From contig NZ_FNWU01000004.1 in the NCBI RefSeq assembly GCF_900108505.1, positions 120,242 through 184,241 on the forward strand: DNA of 64,000 nt, in the 5' to 3' direction. The position numbers and the translations under genes are program-made. Numbering within the stretch: the stretch's first letter is position 1; the number at the start of each line of letters is the position of its first letter. This document shows, one piece after another, positions 60,212 through 64,000 of this stretch. The notes beneath the pieces are model-generated. The model was not told where the DNA came from and did no database searches. It worked only from the letters and a program-made list of their open reading frames with translations. This DNA comes from Halopenitus malekzadehii. GTDB lineage: Archaea > Halobacteriota > Halobacteria > Halobacteriales > Haloferacaceae.

Positions 60212-61246
60212 CTACCGCCCCGGTCCGAGCCGGATCGGATCGTCGGTCGGTCGGATCGAGACGGTGACCTCGTCCCCGACCGACAGCCCGTGATCACGCC
60301 AGACGATCTTAATCCCGGGATCCGATCGGCGTGTGAGGAACAGCGAGAGTCCGGTCACCGGATCGCCGTTGGCGTACACGGCGACGTCCCGCCAGGTGAC
60401 GGTCGTCCAGCCCGTCCCCTCCTCGAGACAGGCATTATCCGACCGTTTCTCGGCGGCTCCGATCGGTTCACCGAGCAGTGACAGCGTTTCGCCGGCCGGG
60501 CGGTCGATCGTCCCGGCACGTTCCGGTCCGGTACGTGTCGTCGAGCCGGATGACTCGGTATCCCTCGTCCCCAAAACCTCCGTACCGGTGAGGAACGCTC
60601 CACCGCCACCGTAGTGTGTGAGTCCGCCGTCGAGCGGGATACCGTCATCGCTCGCGAGCCCTGCGTAGGTCCCGTTCGCTCCCGATCGGTGCGGTCCAGC
60701 GAGGCGGGGACTATCGAGTCGGACGTACGTCGAACCGGTTTCGACCACGTTGCCGGTTCCGTCCCACGGGACCGGTTCGATGGCCCCGCCGACCGTGAGC
60801 CGATGGGACCCGCTCGCCCGATACGGATCGACGTCACGGTCGCGAAACTCGAGATGGACGTGGTTATCCACCCAGGGGCCGAAGAACCCGGATCGGACCA
60901 TCTCGCCGAGGGCGTCACCTATGGTCACTCGATCGCCCCGTTCGACGCTCGGATCGACGTGGAGGACCCGCGCAGTGAGTGGCCCACCGCCCACCAGGCC
61001 GGTCTCGGTCGCCCAGTCGTCGTCGACGTCGATGGCGATCACGTGATCGTGATCGACGGCGTATTCCCGATCCGGGCATCCGACGGTCCGGCTTCCGCGA
61101 ACGACGCCTTCAACCGGAGAGATCGCGACGTTCGAATCCGGATACAGGTCGATCCCCGACGCGTCGTCGTGGGCCGGATACGGCGAGTTGTACAGCGAGA
61201 ACCGTGGGTACGGCTCGATCAACCGGTGGGGGACGGTCACGCCCAT
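60212..61246 (-). CDS. M23 metallopeptidase-like protein
   Basis: A 344-aa protein with the LytM/M23 beta-fold in its first 150 residues: HDDASGIDLYPD (first H and D), then NVAISPVEGVVRG, VERGDRVTIGDALGEMVRSG and VDNHVHLEFR (HxH). The order H...D...HxH fits the zinc site of M23 peptidases, though the usual Hx(3)D spacing and exact residues need a model. The C-terminal half is unrecognised. There is no signal peptide. Archaea lack peptidoglycan, so the substrate is unclear. Start ATG at 61246. Confidence 0.7.
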   Translation of the reverse strand: MGVTVPHRLIEPYPRFSLYNSPYPAHDDASGIDLYPDSNVAISPVEGVVRGSRTVGCPDREYAVDHDHVIAIDVDDDWATETGLVGGGPLTARVLHVDPSVERGDRVTIGDALGEMVRSGFFGPWVDNHVHLEFRDRDVDPYRASGSHRLTVGGAIEPVPWDGTGNVVETGSTYVRLDSPRLAGPHRSGANGTYAGLASDDGIPLDGGLTHYGGGGAFLTGTEVLGTRDTESSGSTTRTGPERAGTIDRPAGETLSLLGEPIGAAEKRSDNACLEEGTGWTTVTWRDVAVYANGDPVTGLSLFLTRRSDPGIKIVWRDHGLSVGDEVTVSIRPTDDPIRLGPGR

Positions 61247-61362
61247 CAGTGCACGCTTTCACGACGAGCCGCTTAGCCGCGTCGGACCCACCGAACCGAT
61301 CACCGGCCAATCGAGTGCGGAGTCGACGACCGGTTTATATCGATCCCCGGCGTGGGTTCGAT

Positions 61363-62145
61363 ATGCGAATCGTTCGCGGTCGGGGAGTGGATTTCAACGG
61401 GAGCCAGCTCCCGAGTTCCGACGACGCCGGGGCCCGCTGCGATCCCGGCACGCGGTCCGGATCGACCGATCACGGCGTTTGCTCCGCTCCGCCCCGATCA
61501 ACACGTGATCGGACGAGGGCAACACTCGATCGGGTTGCGGAGACACGCGAACCGATGCTCCGGATCTGGCGTCCGGTTCGACAGGTCACCTTCGGGCGGC
61601 GTGACGCCCGATCCGACGGCTTCGAGACCGCGAAGCGTCTCGCTCATCAAAAGGGATTCCCTCCCGTCGAACGCCGCGTCGGAGGACGAGCCGTCGCCCA
61701 CACCGGCGGGACGGTGGCGTTCGCGCTGGCGGTTCCAACCACCGGAATCCGTACCGACATCACCGACCGATACGACCGCGTGGTTCAACTGCTCACGACC
61801 ACGTTCCGTGACCTCGGTGCCGCCGTCAAACGGGGCGAGCCGCCGAACGCCTACTGTCCAGGGAGTCACTCGATACGCGTCGTCGACGGCGGTAAGGTGG
61901 CCGGCATCGCCCAGCGCGTTCGGCGCGACGCCGCCCTCGTCTCGGGGTGTCTCACGGTGTGTCGCCGCGACGTGGCTGCCACCGTCGACGTCCTTGATCC
62001 CGTCTATGACGCCCTCGGCGTTGCCTTCGATCCAGGGGCAGTCGGGTGTCTCGCCGACGCCGGTGGTCCCTCCAGCCCGGGTCGCGCCGCGGCCGCGATC
62101 GAAGCCGCCCTCTCGACGGAACCGTGGCACGACTCTGACCAGTAG
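61363..62145 (+). CDS. Lipoate-protein ligase A-like protein
   Basis: A 260-aa protein of the biotin/lipoate A/B ligase superfamily. PMLRIWRPVRQVTFGRRDAR (shortened) followed by KGFPPVERRVGGRAVAHTGG (RxxGGxAVxH motif) and VKRGEPPNAYCPGSHSIRV with KVAGIAQRVRRDAALVSGC are the ligase core. The N-terminal 60 residues are low complexity. It may attach lipoate or octanoate to 2-oxoacid dehydrogenases. A TATA-like TTTATATC (61334-61341) lies about 25 bp before the ATG, suiting a leaderless mRNA. Confidence 0.82.
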   Translation: MRIVRGRGVDFNGSQLPSSDDAGARCDPGTRSGSTDHGVCSAPPRSTRDRTRATLDRVAETREPMLRIWRPVRQVTFGRRDARSDGFETAKRLAHQKGFPPVERRVGGRAVAHTGGTVAFALAVPTTGIRTDITDRYDRVVQLLTTTFRDLGAAVKRGEPPNAYCPGSHSIRVVDGGKVAGIAQRVRRDAALVSGCLTVCRRDVAATVDVLDPVYDALGVAFDPGAVGCLADAGGPSSPGRAAAAIEAALSTEPWHDSDQ

Positions 62146-62201
62146 GCTCCGAAGCCACCTCGTCGATCCCGGATCCGTCGAACCTGATACCGTTTCGACG
62201 T

Positions 62202-62209
62202 ACTTTTAC
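62202..62209 (+). promoter_or_regulatory. TATA-like promoter of the S6e gene
   Basis: TACTTTTACTC lies 24-31 bp before the S6e ATG, which is the normal TATA position for a leaderless transcript beginning at the start codon. Confidence 0.5.
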
Positions 62210-62232
62210 TCGACGGGGGAGTCGATCACCGT

Positions 62233-62652
62233 ATGGCAGAATTCAAGGTCGTCGTCGCCGACCCGGACGCCGGCGAGACGTATCAGCGCGACGTTGACGG
62301 ACAGGACGCGAACCGGTTCCTCGGCCGGAGCCTCGGCGAGGAGGTCGACGGCGGCGCCGTCGGACTCGACGGATTCTCCCTCGAGATCACCGGCGGATCC
62401 GACGAGACCGGGCGGCCGATGCGCGCCGACGTCCCGGGGACGAGCCTCAAGGAGATTCTCCTCGACGGCGGCGTCGGCTACAAACCAACCGCCGACGGCG
62501 AGCGCAAGCGCGTCACCGTCCGTGGCGCCGAGATCGACGACGACATCGCGCAAGTGAACGTCGCCATCGTCGACGGCGACGGCGACGTCGCCGCGGCGTT
62601 CGGTGAGGGCGAGACGGACGAGGACGAGGACGAGGACGAGGACGCGGAGTAA
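62233..62652 (+). CDS. rps6e: 30S ribosomal protein S6e
   Basis: A 139-aa S6e: [40 protein letters not shown] (the conserved S6e GxD/GG motif) and [20 protein letters not shown]. It is a small-subunit protein; in archaea it lacks the phosphorylated tail of eukaryotes and instead ends here in an Asp/Glu tail. The ATG at 62233 follows a leaderless promoter; the DUF7112 gene follows after 16 bp. Confidence 0.95.
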   Translation: MAEFKVVVADPDAGETYQRDVDGQDANRFLGRSLGEEVDGGAVGLDGFSLEITGGSDETGRPMRADVPGTSLKEILLDGGVGYKPTADGERKRVTVRGAEIDDDIAQVNVAIVDGDGDVAAAFGEGETDEDEDEDEDAE

Positions 62653-62668
62653 CTCTCCCTGGCGGTCG

Positions 62669-63136
62669 ATGGCTCGGATCACCTCGGACGATGAGCAGGT
62701 TGCCGCTGTTCGCATCGATATCGTTCGCAGCGGCGGCACTCGCCGGCTCTGCGTTCGCCTCCCCGACGACGACGAGCTCGCGAGCCGCCTCGAGAGCGGC
62801 ACTGCCGAGTCGCTCGGTCTGAGCGGCGGGGACCTCGTCCGCGTCATCGTCGATCGCCAAACCCGATATGCCCGTATCGAGGCGGATTCCCGTGGCCGAG
62901 TGCTTCGGGGACTGTTCGACAACCGCCGTTTGGCGCGGACGCCGGGCGAGGGCGAGGATCGGCTTCGCGAGTGGCTCGGCGAACACGATCGTGAGGAGGG
63001 TGACGTGCTGTTGCTGGACGTCGTCGTGTCCGGGGATGCCTACGGGCTCCGGCTCCCGGGAGACCGTGCCGTCTACGACGTCGACGCCGATCCTCGCGGA
63101 TCGCTTGCCGACATCGCCCGCGATCTTGACGGGTGA
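62669..63136 (+). CDS. DUF7112-type haloarchaeal protein
   Basis: A 155-aa protein with RIDIVRSGGTRRLCVRLPDD and SGGDLVRVIVDRQTRYARIE, GLFDNRRLARTPGEGEDRLR and VLLLDVVVSGDAYGLRLPGD. I match it from memory to DUF7112, which often sits beside S6e in haloarchaea. No catalytic motif or membrane segment is visible. Co-transcribed with S6e, so a translation-linked role is possible but not shown. Confidence 0.7.
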   Translation: MARITSDDEQVAAVRIDIVRSGGTRRLCVRLPDDDELASRLESGTAESLGLSGGDLVRVIVDRQTRYARIEADSRGRVLRGLFDNRRLARTPGEGEDRLREWLGEHDREEGDVLLLDVVVSGDAYGLRLPGDRAVYDVDADPRGSLADIARDLDG

Positions 63137-63225
63137 CGGCGTTTCGACCCCGGTAGCTCCGGTCTCGGCGGCAGCGGATCCAGCTGCTCCGAACGGCTTA
63201 ATCCGCCACGTCCCGAATTAACCGT

Positions 63226-64000
63226 ATGGAACGGGTCGATGCGGACCTCTCGAGGCTCGACCGAGCGATCATCAACGCCTTTCAGGGCGGGTTCCCGGTC
63301 ACGTCGCGGCCGTTTGAACCGGCGGCGGCAACCCTCTCCGATCGGGGGATCGAGGTGACCGGCTCGGAGCTGTGTGATCGAGTCCGACGGCTCGACGCCG
63401 ACGGCGTCCTCTCGCGGTTCGGCGCGCTCGTCAACGCCGAGGCGATCGGCGGGGCCGCGTCCCTGGTGGCGATGCACGCGCCACCGGACCGATACGACGA
63501 GGTCGCCGAGACGGTCAACGGGTTCACCGAGGTCGCCCACAACTACGAGCGCGAGCATCCGCATCTCAACATGTGGTTCGTCGTCAGCGTCGCCGACCAT
63601 CCGGACCCCGGGAAGGACGGCGATGACCGGGTTCGCGAGGTGCTCGAGGAGATCGAGGCGGCGACGGGACAACCGACGTACAACCTGCCCAAACAGCAGG
63701 AGTTCCACGTCGGCGCGAAATTCCTCCTCGACGGGCCGGTTTCGGACGGTGACCTCGATCTGTCCGATCGCGGCCCGTCGGCCCACCCCGTCGATCGGGA
63801 GACGCTCACGCCGGCCGAACGGGACCTCGTCGTCGAGATCCAGGGTGGACTCCCGATCACGGAGACGCCGTACGCGGACGTCGCGGCGGCGATCGACGCG
63901 GACGTCGAGTGGGTGATCGAAACGATCACGCGATTCAACGAGGCGGGGAAGGTCCGTCGCGTCGGCGTCATTCCCAACCACTACGCGCTCGGCTACACCG
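63226..64000 (+). CDS. Siroheme decarboxylase-like protein, second paralogue (partial)
   Basis: The first 258 residues of a gene running off the right edge. Like the 358-aa protein at 14693 it has a winged-helix start (LDRAIINAFQGGFPVTSRPF), GVLSRFGALVNAEAIGG, AHNYEREHPHLNMWFVVSVA and then a second half (ERDLVVEIQGGLPITETPYA, KVRRVGVIPNHYALG). Thus it is an AhbA/AhbB-type fusion, expected to remove two carboxyls from siroheme in heme synthesis. A TATA-like CTTAATCC about 25-29 bp upstream suits a leaderless mRNA. Substrate split between the two paralogues is unknown. Confidence 0.8.
   Translation, partial: MERVDADLSRLDRAIINAFQGGFPVTSRPFEPAAATLSDRGIEVTGSELCDRVRRLDADGVLSRFGALVNAEAIGGAASLVAMHAPPDRYDEVAETVNGFTEVAHNYEREHPHLNMWFVVSVADHPDPGKDGDDRVREVLEEIEAATGQPTYNLPKQQEFHVGAKFLLDGPVSDGDLDLSDRGPSAHPVDRETLTPAERDLVVEIQGGLPITETPYADVAAAIDADVEWVIETITRFNEAGKVRRVGVIPNHYALGYT

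Overview
The window is haloarchaeal chromosome, most like Halorubrum or another Haloferacales. The backbone is very GC-rich. Its proteins are acidic (Asp/Glu-rich). Ribosomal proteins S28e, L7Ae and S6e are archaeal. Many genes have a TATA-like box about 25-30 bp before the start codon, which suggests leaderless mRNAs. I see no rRNA and no CRISPR array.

Left backbone (1-24.8 kb). It opens with the S28e-L7Ae operon, followed by a five-gene branched-chain amino acid type ABC transporter (livKHMGF order, minus strand). Next come a 5'-nucleotidase-like phosphoesterase, a UspA protein, a nicotinamidase-like hydrolase and a nicotinate phosphoribosyltransferase (NAD salvage), with a large Hvo_1808-type surface protein between the last two. 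Then follow AMMECR1, a TrpD-like phosphoribosyltransferase, a fused siroheme-decarboxylase-like (AhbA/B) protein, an ITPase, a TrkA protein, an EamA transporter, a CBS protein, DUF1684, an AAA ATPase, a thiolase and a DUF5814 protein.

Integrated element (24.83-46.93 kb). An intact tRNA-His(GUG) gene is followed directly by a tyrosine recombinase. Exactly 22,040 bp downstream lies a perfect 63-bp repeat of the 3' part of that tRNA with a broken acceptor stem. This is a tRNA-targeted integrated element of clearly lower GC. I recognise no virion genes. It carries a replication-like P-loop ATPase beside a large inverted repeat, a winged-helix regulator, and an unusually dense set of nuclease and defence-type genes: a DEDDy exonuclease plus PD-(D/E)XK pair, a LAGLIDADG protein, a NucS-like nuclease, a BglII-like restriction enzyme, an ASCH protein overlapping a PIN-GNAT-EVE-like fusion, a giant Eco57I-type restriction-methyltransferase with an overlapping small nuclease, and an unrecognised two-gene cassette (membrane protein plus a protein with a possible Schlafen/AlbA-like C-terminus). 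A broken and an intact copy of the same gene start flank this cassette. The least familiar systems in the window are the PIN-GNAT-EVE/ASCH pair and this cassette.

Right backbone (46.93-64 kb). An HNH protein comes first, then two proteins built of DUF1508 repeats, a site-2-type protease with CBS domains, tRNA-Lys(UUU) with a duplicated 3' end, a Vms1-like peptidyl-tRNA hydrolase, glucose-6-phosphate isomerase, a CPBP protease, NurA, PurU, PurC and a TIGR00300 ornithine cyclodeaminase-type enzyme. After these come an M23-like protein, a lipoate ligase-like protein, S6e, DUF7112 and a second AhbA/B-like protein that runs off the edge. Functions are inferred from motifs and family knowledge; no database search was run.
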